Source of the DNA: Kalmanozyma brasiliensis GHG001
Lineage: Eukaryota > Basidiomycota > Ustilaginomycetes > Ustilaginales
Direction of reading: 5' to 3'
NCBI RefSeq assembly: GCF_000497045.1
Contig: NW_015961981.1
Coordinates: 622,401 to 686,400, forward strand
Length of the DNA: 64,000 nucleotides
Every line of letters begins with the position of its first letter. Within the stretch, counting starts at the first letter, position 1. A program made the position numbers and the translations under genes. Below are positions 31,427-40,727 of the stretch, piece by piece. The notes under the pieces were generated by a model, which did no database searches, was not told where the DNA came from, and worked only from the letters and a program-made list of their open reading frames with translations.

Positions 31427-32816
31427 TCAAGCGTTGGAAATGCCGATGCGGTCACCGACACGCACCATGGTCTCGATCTCTTTGCGTGAGTTGTCGAGCA
31501 GATCCTGGTCCCATTGGATCTTGGCCTCGGGTGGGAACACCAGGATGTTCGTCGAGCCGCCATATGCATAGTAGCCGCACTCGTCGCCTCGCTGGATGCT
31601 CGAGCCCTGTGTAGCGTTGGTCCAGCCGATCGAGCCGACTAGCATGGCACCAATGGCAACGAATGCAACGGGGATCGAAGGACCGCCGTCTCCCTTTGGG
31701 TTCCAGTTCATCGTCAGCACATCCCTGCGGTTCTCGGAGAAAACATCAAAGTCGGCGTTGACAGCTTGCGGCTGCAGGTGTTTGAGCCACGTGTCGGAGG
31801 CGAGCATGGACACGGCGGTCGGTCAAAGTATGTTCGAGAGTCGAGAAATTCGGGCAGCAAAAAGGTGGCACCAAAATGATAGCAAAATTTGAGATCGGGT
31901 GGCATGTCAGTAGGACGGTTCCTCGTCACCTGTCTTGTACGCTGCCAACACTCACATTCACCGTAAAGTATTCGCCCGGAATGTGTCTTGTCGGCCCGCA
32001 CACTGCCGGTCCGACAGAGTGGTGGAAGCGATGGTAATCAGCCGGAGCCAGGCGGAAAATGGCGATCGAGCTGCCGGGGGGAAAGCAACGGTCGGCGAGG
32101 TTGGTGTCGCCAATGAGCCTGTCCAGCGTGAAGCCCTCGCCCTTGATCCAGAACTTGGTCGCCTCGGCTACATCGCTGAACACGGTCAATCGGCAGTCGG
32201 CGCACGAAGACACGACCGACGCATTCTCTGGCTCGGCGATGGGTCTCGCACCCGGCTTGAGCTTGCGGAAGAAGAACGAGTTGAAGTTTGGGTACTGAGA
32301 AGGGTCGGGTTGCTGCAGCTCGTCCAAGTTGATCGAATAGGTCCTGATAAAGCTCTGAATGTGCTCTAGCACGGCCTGCGGATTCGATTCATCGTCGTAC
32401 ACCTTGCCCTGACGGATGGACACGGTCTTGAGCAGGTCTTCGACTGACTTGTATCGTAAGAAGGACTGCTCCTTGCTCTTGAAGAAGAGTAGATGCATGC
32501 CGACGCGAACGTAAATGGGCATGCTCTCGAAGATCTTCTTTTCTGGCTGACCCCGGATGGCCACATAGTTGCCCATGTGGTGGCTGGCGAACAGCTTGTC
32601 CATCGTCGACTCGAAGCGGTCGGGGAAGAAACGACCCCACCACTTTGAATGCTTTTGCACGGATATCGGACCTGGCGTCACGGCCGTATGCTCTGAAGTG
32701 CCCGACTGAAGCTGCTCGTCCGTCTCGTGCAGTGGACCCGAGGATACGAGGTGTTCGAGCGCCGAGGCCATCGCCTCGTGATCCTGGGCTTGGTCTTCCG
32801 ATTGAGCTGACGACAT
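31427..32816 (-). CDS. Phosphatidylserine decarboxylase
   Basis: Pyruvoyl-dependent enzyme converting phosphatidylserine to phosphatidylethanolamine. There are two exons, 32816-31956 and 31771-31427, with a 184-nt intron (GTGAGT..TGCAG) that splits GEYFTVN from PQAVNADFDVFSENRRDVL. The 401-aa proenzyme carries the self-cleavage motif Gly358-Gly359-Ser360-Thr361 in YAYGGSTNILVF; cleavage before Ser360 would yield the pyruvoyl alpha chain. Other family motifs are PNFNSFFFRKLKPGARPI and FRLAPADYHRFHHSVGP. No mitochondrial presequence, transmembrane helix or C2 domain is visible in the first 70 residues, so this is not a typical Psd1 and is shorter than yeast Psd2. The last ORF upstream of the intron ends in a stop within it, confirming the need to splice. 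Confidence 0.93.
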
Positions 32817-34650
32817 GATCGTTGCTTGATGTACTTGTCGGCAGATCGAGATGGTGGTAGCGTACAGATCAGATTGCGATCTGCCAAGCTTAATCTTCTG
32901 CAGCGCCTCGCCTGCATGGTCAGCCGCATCGCCTGAATGATGCGCTATGACACCGAACCGCCGGCGTCACTTAGGGGTCCTCGCACAGGCCTTGCAGCGT
33001 CGATGCCTCGAAATGTTAGACCGAGACTGTTATCGAAATGCGAGATTCGTGCCGCCAGAAAAAGGCGGGCACACGCTCAAAACCCCGTACCGCAAGCGGC
33101 AACGGATCAAAAGGTAGGGTTGCACGGACCAAGTGCCATATTCAATGAGCAGCCACCCTTCCTTCGAACGTGAGCCTTCCAACCTCACCACGGAAGCTCT
33201 TCGTGACGTCTGAGAGCTCTCAAAGTCTCTCGACAAGGCGTTTGATTATGCTGGGAGTGAAGCAAAAGCGCAGAGGAGTACAAGAACAATGAAGAGTAAG
33301 CCAAGCTTGAGGCTCGACCGTTCAGGGTCCTCTTGCATTCATCTTTGCAGCTGCAGCTCTGCACCGCGACGGTCGCGAACGTGCATCGTGACCTGCGCTG
33401 TCAGGATCTAGGAGAGGCTTATGTGTAGTCGGCAGGGGGGCCGTAGGAAGCTTTGCTCACCAGGCTCTGTCGGGACCACTTGTCCTGTGTCGACCTCCTC
33501 AAGCTTCTTAGACGATTCCCAATCGCACGCACAGCAGGAACCGTCAGGTAGCGCTAGAGCTGAAGCCGACCAGGCTAGAAGAGACCGTCTTCTGGCCTTT
33601 GTTCGTCATGAGCAGAAGCGCAACAGAGAGACTGAGTTGAGACGGGCTACGGAAGCGCGCTTCCAAGCGGGCTGGCTGAGCGTCTGTCTGGAGTCGGTCT
33701 GGCAAAGGCGCGAGAGCGTCGGTGAGTCGAGCTCACAGGCAGCTCACCAGTCAAACCACGCGCCTGGCACGCAATTATTTCGAGCTTTCCAAATTTGACT
33801 GGTGTGCTGCCGCAAAAAAACACTCGCTGGCTCCAGCGAGAGTCGCTCAACTCGATTTGGCAGGGGCTTGGCTGGGTTTGGCTGGGCTCACTCAAAACCC
33901 CCCGCCAAATCGTCTCTCCGCCAACTCTCTCGCCCACCACACACACACATCCACTCATACAGGTGAGCATATTTCAATCTGGGCCCTACCCACGCTGCAG
34001 CCCCCTCAGAACGACGCGTCGAGACGTGATCATGCCCTTCATTGCCCTCGTCGGTGGTGACACAACAATGCCAATCTCTTCCAACGCCATCGTATGCCAC
34101 GATCTGGTCGCGATCACGCCTGCAATGGTGACATTCAGCCATCCATCCGCTTGCTCGCGATCCAGCTAGGCGGTGTCGAGTGACCCTTCGTGCTAGTCTA
34201 AGCGCGTCAACGGGCTCTATGGCCTGTCCGGGCTGATAGAGCATGCCGAAACCATCAGATCGATGTGCTGGTCGTTCATCGACGCTATTGTGCTCGTCAC
34301 CATCAGCGTCGAGAAGGCATGACACCTCCATCATGGCAAGGTGTTGATATCGACGGTGGCTGCACTGGCACGACTACACGCTTGACGCGTCTCGTGTCTG
34401 CAGCTCGGGAAATTCCATTTCTTCTTGACATCAACACCGACCCCGCTATCGTCTGTCGCCCGTCCCGCACAATCGTAGAGACCGTACGCTGACATCTTCT
34501 TCACCCTCACACCTTTCTCTACCCACCACTCTCGCAATCTCGCTCGCCTCGGCAAATTCACTCTCAACCTGCTTCTTCACCGACGACTCATACTCTCATA
34601 CGACCCTCCTCTCGTCATCTCCGCACCCATCCGCACCCCCCACAGTCAAG
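32817..34650. promoter_or_regulatory. Long intergenic region between PSD and NHP6
   Basis: 1.83 kb between two divergent start codons. Near the NHP6 side is a consensus donor CAG|GTGAGC at 33963 and an acceptor CCACAG ending at 34645, five bases before the NHP6 ATG. Together they would remove a 683-nt 5' UTR intron. A 7-bp inverted repeat with a 4-nt loop (CTCGCTG..CAGCGAG) lies at 33823-33840. No coding gene is recognised. Confidence 0.4.
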
Positions 34651-34950
34651 ATGGCCAAGGCAGACACCAAGACCAAGTCGTCGACCTCGACGCAGAAGCG
34701 CGCCACCAAGTCCAAGAAGGACCCCGCTGCCCCCAAGCGACCTCTCTCGGCCTACATGTTCTTCTCCCAGGACCACCGCGAGCGCGTCAAGCAGGCCAAC
34801 CCCGAGGCTGGTTTCGGTGACGTCGGCCGTCTCCTCGGCGCCAAGTGGAAGGAGATGTCCGAGGCCGAGAAGAAGCCTTACAACGACATGGCCACCCGCG
34901 ACAAGGCCCGTGCCGAGGCTGAGAAGGCCGCCTACAACAAGCGTCGATGA
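34651..34950 (+). CDS. NHP6: HMG-box chromatin protein Nhp6
   Basis: Small non-sequence-specific DNA-bending protein; in yeast it assists FACT and RNA polymerase III transcription. It is a single coding exon of 99 aa, matching yeast Nhp6A (93 aa). A basic N-terminal arm rich in Lys/Thr/Ser (residues 1-27) is followed by one HMG box: PKRPLSAYMFFSQDHRERVK, then GFGDVGRLLGAKWKEMSEAE and KKPYNDMATRDKARAEAEK, ending YNKRR. The intercalating aromatic/Met region (AYMFF) is intact. The start is the ATG in TCAAGATGGCC. It may have a long 5' UTR intron (see the upstream region). Confidence 0.95.
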   Translation: MAKADTKTKSSTSTQKRATKSKKDPAAPKRPLSAYMFFSQDHRERVKQANPEAGFGDVGRLLGAKWKEMSEAEKKPYNDMATRDKARAEAEKAAYNKRR

Positions 34951-35474
34951 TCGCATCATCGTCTCCTTGTTCGATATCCCCTGGCTCTTCTGTATCCCGC
35001 TCCGCCCTCTCTCAAATTCGTCGTGTCGGATGAACCTTGTCGTGACTACCTTTCTAGTCGCCCCGCATCGAACCCCACACTTCTGTACTATGATACTTTC
35101 TTGTCTCCGTGTCTCTCTGCCGGTTTCGTCTGAACAGAGACTCTTTTTTGACTGCGATTCGATGGTGGTTGATTGCGTGCGTGCGTGTGTGTATGTGGAT
35201 GAGTGGCTGTTGAGTGTGCGTGCCCGACTGTATGAGCGGGCTTCGGGTCCACGAGCTGCCGAATGGTGTGAATGTGATGTAGGTGCGGGAGCGTGCTCGT
35301 CCGCTTATGCTTCGAGCGATGCGGGTGCGGAAGCGGTCAGCTTCTCCTTGCGCACTTGCTTGCAGATATGCAGATGCTTGAGGTCACCTTGTTATCCGCT
35401 CTTGCGCTCCCGGTCCAGGGCATGTCTGCCCACCGTCCCTCCACCCTCGAGCCACCCGTGCTCGCTCTCCGCCT
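34951..35474. other. Convergent 3' ends of NHP6 and CTP1
   Basis: 524 bp. It includes a GT-rich stretch (GCGTGCGTGCGTGTGTGTATGTG) near 35175 in the NHP6 3' flank. No gene is recognised. Confidence 0.45.
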
Positions 35475-36473
35475 TTACATCGTCTTAGCGCCCAGCACGC
35501 TCATAATCTCCTCGTACACCGTAAAGACAATCCCACCCGACAGCACCAACCTCGCCAATCTCGGTGTGGCGCCGCGCCAGAACGCCAGCACGCCCTCTTC
35601 GCGCAGCGTCACCGCGGCGCAGTTGAACGTGTTTGTGTACTTCGTTCGAGCCTCGAGGGTCTGCATGCGGGTCTTGATGACGTCCAACGGCATGGTTGCG
35701 TACACCGTCACAATCCCCGCCACGGCGCCGATGCCGAACGTGATTCCACCTGGAAGAGACTGTCCCGGTCGTGCGCTGCCAGAGACAAAGTTCTTGAGTG
35801 TCGAATACGTTCCGAAACGCACGGCGGAGTTTGCGCCTTGACGGAGCATGACGGGGAACAGACCGCGGTAGATGCCCCTGATCCCTTCTTCGGCTACAAT
35901 AGCCGCTGTGCCCGGGAACAACCCACGTGGATACTTGGGCACGGCACGCTTGCCATCATCGATGAGCTTGGTCTTGATCGTTTCCGACGGGGTCACTGCA
36001 AAGATGGCCTCCATCATCCCCGCTCCCAATCCGGCCAGCAGCGATCGTGGACCCGAAAGTTTGCCATTCTCGTCCTTCAACATGCTCTTAAAGTGGTCGT
36101 AGCTTAGGAAACGTACACCAGCCTTGATTGCGTTGCCCGTCACCAACGCTCCGCAGCCGCTGTAGAGACCGATAAAGCCATCCTTGGCGATGGTGTTGCG
36201 GACGATGGTGATGGGCCCAGGAGCCTTCTCGCCGGCTTTCGCGGCAAACTGGGAGACGGTCTTGGTGTACTCGATCGGGTAGGTGGTGAAGCCCTCAACG
36301 GCACCCGCGGTGGTACCGGCTATGAGCGAGTAGAGCGGCTTGTCCTTGCGCTGCGCGGTTTGCGTCGGTGTGGATGCCGCCTTGCGCGGGCCAGGCGCAA
36401 CATCTTTGATCGCACTGTAGGTTTTGGAGGCCGCTTCCGAGATGGTGGACGACGAAGAGGAAGTGGTGCTCAT
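35475..36473 (-). CDS. CTP1: Mitochondrial tricarboxylate (citrate) carrier
   Basis: SLC25A1-type inner-membrane carrier exchanging mitochondrial citrate for malate, which supplies cytosolic acetyl-CoA. It is intronless, 332 aa from the ATG at 36473 (context AAAGATGAG). The three carrier motifs are PIEYTK, PSETIK and PLDVIK. The citrate-carrier-specific first repeat SLIAGTTAGAVEGFTTYPIE and the segment FAVTPSETIKTKLIDDGKR support this subfamily. The first 45 residues are Ser/Thr-rich and form an extra N-terminal extension relative to yeast Ctp1 (299 aa). The frame is open for another 86 codons upstream, but that part has no carrier homology. It is divergent from SRP9. Confidence 0.93.
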   Translation of the reverse strand: MSTTSSSSSTISEAASKTYSAIKDVAPGPRKAASTPTQTAQRKDKPLYSLIAGTTAGAVEGFTTYPIEYTKTVSQFAAKAGEKAPGPITIVRNTIAKDGFIGLYSGCGALVTGNAIKAGVRFLSYDHFKSMLKDENGKLSGPRSLLAGLGAGMMEAIFAVTPSETIKTKLIDDGKRAVPKYPRGLFPGTAAIVAEEGIRGIYRGLFPVMLRQGANSAVRFGTYSTLKNFVSGSARPGQSLPGGITFGIGAVAGIVTVYATMPLDVIKTRMQTLEARTKYTNTFNCAAVTLREEGVLAFWRGATPRLARLVLSGGIVFTVYEEIMSVLGAKTM

Positions 36474-36995
36474 CTTTGGCGGTTTACGACCTAGTCGGCT
36501 GGGTAGGGAGGTGCGTTCGAGTTGTTGTCCACGAGGCAAGGAACCAAGGAGAAGAGATGGTAGAGATGGATGTACGGACGCTATCGGATCAAGATATGAA
36601 GCTGACTCGCCAAGGATGCAGTGACGTTGGAAGAGCGACTGCTTCCTCCGCTTTTTGGCAGCTTTCAACCAGGCTTCACTCGCCTCGAATTTTTCAACTT
36701 TGTTAGGAAGCGCACCTTCGCACAATGCCAATATTTGCCTAGGCCAGGCACACGTGACGGCGCAGAGCTTTCGCTTGTTCTCAGACGACCACGTCCATCC
36801 TTCGCATTGACCTTTACATCATTCTTCGCATCACCGTCACCATCCTACAGCATCAACTTCTCATCTCTCCATCTATCAGCGCGACACTTGGCACCGGACT
36901 GCCTCCGCTCAAAAACTTTCTAACGCGACACAACTTCTCAGCGTCACCTACTCGCACCTCGCACCCTTCTCCCCTGGCACACACCCTCGCCCATC
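36474..36995. promoter_or_regulatory. Divergent CTP1/SRP9 intergenic region
   Basis: 522 bp between the start codons. The SRP9 side is C/T-rich. I see no TATA box or repeat. Confidence 0.4.
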
Positions 36996-37418
36996 ATGGT
37001 ATACATCAAAGACTGGCCGGAATTCCAGCAACGCAGCATCAAGCTCTTTCAGTCCAACCCCTCCCGTGCGCGCTATCTCATCAAGTCGCACGCAGCGACG
37101 CACAGCCTGACGCTCAAGGTGACGGATGACACGACGACGCTCAAGTACCGCACGCGGTCGTCGGCGATCTTGGGCAGGCTGGAGATCTTTAACAAGGCCA
37201 TGACGTATGCTATGGCGGGCTCGAAGACGCCGCTCTTGGATGCGAATCCGGAACCGACCCCAGCAGTGATATCAGCAGCAGCAGGATTGGCAGCGGTGGA
37301 GACGGAAGCGGCGACAGGCGCAGCAGCAGCATCAGCGAACGGCGCAGCACCAGTAGGAGCAGCAACACCTGCCGCCGCATCAGATAAGAAGAAGAAAAAG
37401 AAGAAGGGCAAGAAGTAG
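36996..37418 (+). CDS. SRP9: Signal recognition particle subunit SRP9/SRP21
   Basis: Alu-domain protein of the signal recognition particle, working with SRP14 to slow elongation while the ribosome docks at the ER. It is a single exon of 140 aa. The SRP9 fold is in residues 1-75: MVYIKDWPEFQQRSIKLFQS, then SRARYLIKSHAATHSLTLKV and DDTTTLKYRTRSSAILGRLE. Residues 85-128 are Ala/Thr-rich and low in complexity. The C-terminus is a run of lysines (DKKKKKKKGKK), like the basic tail of fungal Srp21. The length fits Srp21 (167 aa) better than animal SRP9 (86 aa). The ATG at 36996 starts the conserved sequence directly. Confidence 0.9.
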   Translation: MVYIKDWPEFQQRSIKLFQSNPSRARYLIKSHAATHSLTLKVTDDTTTLKYRTRSSAILGRLEIFNKAMTYAMAGSKTPLLDANPEPTPAVISAAAGLAAVETEAATGAAAASANGAAPVGAATPAAASDKKKKKKKGKK

Positions 37419-37629
37419 CGAGCAAACCAGAGTCAGGCGGTTCCCAGATCCGGTCAGCACATGTTCTGCTGGCTCAGCAGACTGTACAACCCTTCGCATC
37501 CAACACCAATCACGCCCTTGCAGCACACATTCAGACACATCCACCTCACACCAACCTGGACGACTGTGGTATACTCCCTTGAATGGCCAATGACAGGTGG
37601 TCTTGATGCATTCAGACTCTACGTACGAT

Positions 37630-39363
37630 TCAATCGCGCAGATCGAGACCTGACACGAGTCCGCTCTGAAACGGAAGATCCTTAATCGTTGTCCTATCCC
37701 GCTGACTCAATCGCAAATAGCGATAGAGCAGACTCCCCGCATCCTTGACGAGAATATACAGTCCAGCGCCGACGGCGTTGCGGAACCACACGGGGTCGAG
37801 GTCGTCGTACCTCGTCGAGGAGCCGAGCAGTGTGAGGCGGTCGGCGAAGGTGTCCTCCTCGTAGCTCGGAGGTTGACGGTCGAACAGCGGCAGTTGGCCG
37901 CGGAAGAGCGATGCGATGGGAGACGGCGTTGCGTCGGAAGAGGTGGGCGTGGCTTTGGTCGTGTAGAAGGACGAGAGGATGGATGTGGCGGGTACGACGT
38001 TTCTCATGCCCAAGAAGCGGGCGAGGAGAGGCGAGAGGCGTGCCAGACGGGCTAGAACGCGACCCATGAGATTGGCCACGAATGGCAGACTGAGGGCGCC
38101 CAGGCAGAGACGAGCGAATGAGTGGTGCGTTACGTAGACCGTTTGAGTTGGACTGTCGTCGTCCGTTGCGCGGTCATCCCGCACCTGGGCCACTGGTCCA
38201 CCGATGCCGTCCGGCATGGGCTGCGCGCCCAGAGGTGCATCACCGTCGACCAAGTAGCTGTCGGGATCGCCGACAATAATGACTCTGCGTCTATTGCGTC
38301 GAGTGCCAGTGCTTCGAGTCGAGCCATCTGACCGTTGACCCGAGTAGAAGGGCTTGAGCACCGTGCGGTAGACTCTGCGTTTGAGCGCAAGGTAGAACGC
38401 GCGGATCCAAGGGATGAGGAGCGCTGTCAGCGCGGGGCCCGGCGGATACGCACGAGCATTGAAGGCGCTCGACTCGACGTAGCGCTCGAACAGCCGACCG
38501 TGCGCCGCAGTCGCTGTGACCATGGGAATACTGGTGATCGGAAAGGCGACCAGTGTCGGTACCCACGTCATTGCGCTTTCAAAGACGTTGAGCCGAGATG
38601 CGATCAACGCGAAGGGAATGAGCGGGATGTCGATCCAGTAGTGCCACGGCCAGGGAGATGCCAATGCCCTGCTAGCAGCATCCTTGCCTAGGAACATGCG
38701 GATCGCTACGCATCCGTACGTCGTGCATGCGATCAGCACCGATCCTCCCACCACAGCGACGGCGCCGTACGGCTCGACCCGCGTGACGATCTTGTCGAAG
38801 AACTCGAAGACCTTGAGCAAAGGCGTCTTGTTGTTGATGAGAATGTAAGGGGCTTTGCACTGCGGACACGTGACATGGTCCTGAAGGGGATGATTGCGTT
38901 TGCTCTGGTCGATCCAGCGGAGGAGGCAGCTTTCGTGTGCTACGAGTGTACACTTGCACGGGTGGACGAATCGCTTTGGCCTTGAAGATGCGGCAGAGGA
39001 TGATGACGACTGTGAGGAAGAGGGGAGAGGGTCCTCGTCGTCTTCGGAGCAGATCCAGCAAGACTTTGTTCGGAGGTCACGGACTGTGACCACGCGCTCG
39101 TTGGGATCCGGGTTCGTCGGCGATCCTTCAAAGCGGGGCGGCAGGTCATTCGGGAAGCGGTACACGCGGGCTGATCCGTCGACATTGCTGACGCTGGATG
39201 AAGGAGCTGAGGTACCGCCAAATCTTTGAGTGGCACTTGCGGGCGGAGATGGTATTAGATCGTTCTCGAGTCTGGCGATGTCGATTTGGACTGGCGAGGA
39301 TGGCGGGGGCGTTCGTGGTCTCGAACCGGAGGCCTCTGCCTGTTCTGGCTCGCGGTCGGACAT
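37630..39363 (-). CDS. Membrane RING-CH (MARCH-type) E3 ubiquitin ligase
   Basis: RING-variant ubiquitin ligase. It is a single exon of 577 aa. The C4HC3 finger uses Cys102, Cys105, Cys136, Cys138, His143, Cys146, Cys166 and Cys169 (CWICSE, HPCKCTLVAHESC, TCPQCKAPY). A Ser-rich insertion sits between the first and second cysteine pairs. After the finger come several hydrophobic segments (GAVAVVGGSVLIACTTYGC near 194-212, IPLIPFALIASRLNVF, and two more near 410-440 and 540), consistent with a polytopic protein. Finger plus multiple helices resembles MARCH5, an outer mitochondrial membrane ligase, or fungal relatives, but the target membrane is not proven. It is divergent from the AlkB-like gene (258 bp apart). 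Confidence 0.88.
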   Translation of the reverse strand: MSDREPEQAEASGSRPRTPPPSSPVQIDIARLENDLIPSPPASATQRFGGTSAPSSSVSNVDGSARVYRFPNDLPPRFEGSPTNPDPNERVVTVRDLRTKSCWICSEDDEDPLPSSSQSSSSSAASSRPKRFVHPCKCTLVAHESCLLRWIDQSKRNHPLQDHVTCPQCKAPYILINNKTPLLKVFEFFDKIVTRVEPYGAVAVVGGSVLIACTTYGCVAIRMFLGKDAASRALASPWPWHYWIDIPLIPFALIASRLNVFESAMTWVPTLVAFPITSIPMVTATAAHGRLFERYVESSAFNARAYPPGPALTALLIPWIRAFYLALKRRVYRTVLKPFYSGQRSDGSTRSTGTRRNRRRVIIVGDPDSYLVDGDAPLGAQPMPDGIGGPVAQVRDDRATDDDSPTQTVYVTHHSFARLCLGALSLPFVANLMGRVLARLARLSPLLARFLGMRNVVPATSILSSFYTTKATPTSSDATPSPIASLFRGQLPLFDRQPPSYEEDTFADRLTLLGSSTRYDDLDPVWFRNAVGAGLYILVKDAGSLLYRYLRLSQRDRTTIKDLPFQSGLVSGLDLRD

Positions 39364-39621
39364 CTTCTAACTGGGGTCCCCGAGACTATCAAGTCTGATG
39401 GTTTGCAGATGAGTGCCTCGGTCGATGGTGGTTAGAGGAGAAGAGAGCGATGAAAGGGACCAACGAGGTTGATGCGGGTAAGGGTCTCGTCCGTGATCCG
39501 CGCTTTGACACGTCTGCGCCTCCACTTAGGGTCCAGAAATGCGCAGCAGGCGCCCCTCAGAAGATTCAGGGTCCTCTCTCTGTGTACAGGTTCTTCCTCT
39601 CCACCCACCACACACTCAGCC

Positions 39622-40677
39622 ATGTCGATCCTGGAAGAGCCATCACAGAGCAGCTGGGATCTCCAAGCACATCGCATAGCCATCCCGGCTCATGCAGGGC
39701 CTAGTCAGTTCGCTTCCACGTCCACCCAACAGCAGCCAGCCGACACCATCGACGACGAAGGCGGCTTCTTCTACCTTTCCAACTTCATCACCGAGGACGA
39801 GGAGCGTTTCCTCACCGAAGCCATCCTCTCAGCGCCCAAGCCCAAGTGGAAGTTCCTCCAGAACAGAAGGCTGCAAGAATGGGGCGGTCAGATGCTCACC
39901 AAGAACAACACGCTGATGCCCCAACCCATGCCGGACTTTTTCACGAGCTATCCGGACCTCATCAGCCGCCTTCGCAGCACGGGAGCTTTCGACGCATCGA
40001 AACACGGCGAGCCGAACCATTGCCTGGTCAACGAGTATCTTGCCGGTCAAGGTATCATGCCGCATGAGGATGGGCCGGCCTACTTCCCGGCTGTCGCGAC
40101 CATCAGCTTGGGATCGCACACGCTCCTCGACGTTTACAGATACGTGGACGAGGATTTGCAGAAGGACTTTGAAGAGCGGATGAAGGAGCACGACGAGAAG
40201 GCCGCAAAGGACGGAGTTGCGTCAAGCGGAGAGGAGAAAGGGGCGCAGGACTCGACATCGTCCAAGATCGTGCCGAAGGAGAGGATCGAAGGCAACGTCA
40301 AGATTGTGCGTGGAGCCAGAGCGAGAGAGCCGAACCCGGTGTTCTCCATCTTGCAAGAGCCACGGTCCTTGCTGATCACAACAGGGCGCGTCTACAAGTC
40401 GTACCTGCACGGGATCGCCGAGCGTGAAGTTGACAATGCAGCACAGCTGGTCCAGGTAGCAAACGCGAACCTGCTCGACGACTCACAGCTGCGGAGCATG
40501 GTGGGAAAGGCGAAGGCAAAGTTGGATGCTGGTGCTGCCGAGACGCAGCAGAACGGCAAGGTCGAGGAAGCGAGTCTACCACGAGACACCCGGCTCAGTC
40601 TCACTTTCAGGGACGTTGAGAAAGTGAGCAAAGGTGTTGCTGCAATGATGGCCTACTTGCAGGGCGGCAAAAAGTAG
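39622..40677 (+). CDS. ALKBH6-like 2-oxoglutarate/Fe(II) dioxygenase
   Basis: AlkB-family dioxygenase resembling animal and plant ALKBH6; the natural substrate (nucleic acid) is uncertain. From the ATG at 39622 (351 aa): FFYLSNFITEDEERFLTEAI near the start, nucleotide-recognition region LQEWGGQMLTKNNTLMPQPM, Fe(II) ligands His148, Asp150 (MPHEDGPAYFP) and His263 (YLHGIAE), and 2-oxoglutarate-binding Arg324 and Arg330 in RLSLTFRDV (R-x5-R). An acidic/Lys-rich insertion of about 50 residues (after DVYRYVDED) lies between strands. The frame is open further upstream: an in-frame ATG at 39472 would add a 50-residue Arg-rich leader that looks like a mitochondrial presequence. I use 39622 because its context (GCCATGTCG) is stronger. 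Confidence 0.87.
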   Translation: MSILEEPSQSSWDLQAHRIAIPAHAGPSQFASTSTQQQPADTIDDEGGFFYLSNFITEDEERFLTEAILSAPKPKWKFLQNRRLQEWGGQMLTKNNTLMPQPMPDFFTSYPDLISRLRSTGAFDASKHGEPNHCLVNEYLAGQGIMPHEDGPAYFPAVATISLGSHTLLDVYRYVDEDLQKDFEERMKEHDEKAAKDGVASSGEEKGAQDSTSSKIVPKERIEGNVKIVRGARAREPNPVFSILQEPRSLLITTGRVYKSYLHGIAEREVDNAAQLVQVANANLLDDSQLRSMVGKAKAKLDAGAAETQQNGKVEEASLPRDTRLSLTFRDVEKVSKGVAAMMAYLQGGKK

Positions 40678-40727
40678 CCGCATGAAGCAATGTCACTCAT
40701 CGACAACATTCATATGCTTGGCCGCCG

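Noticed and set aside
33421..33798. 125-codon ORF upstream of NHP6
   Set aside because: There is no homology that I recognise, the composition is typical of random GC-rich sequence, and it overlaps a possible 5' leader.
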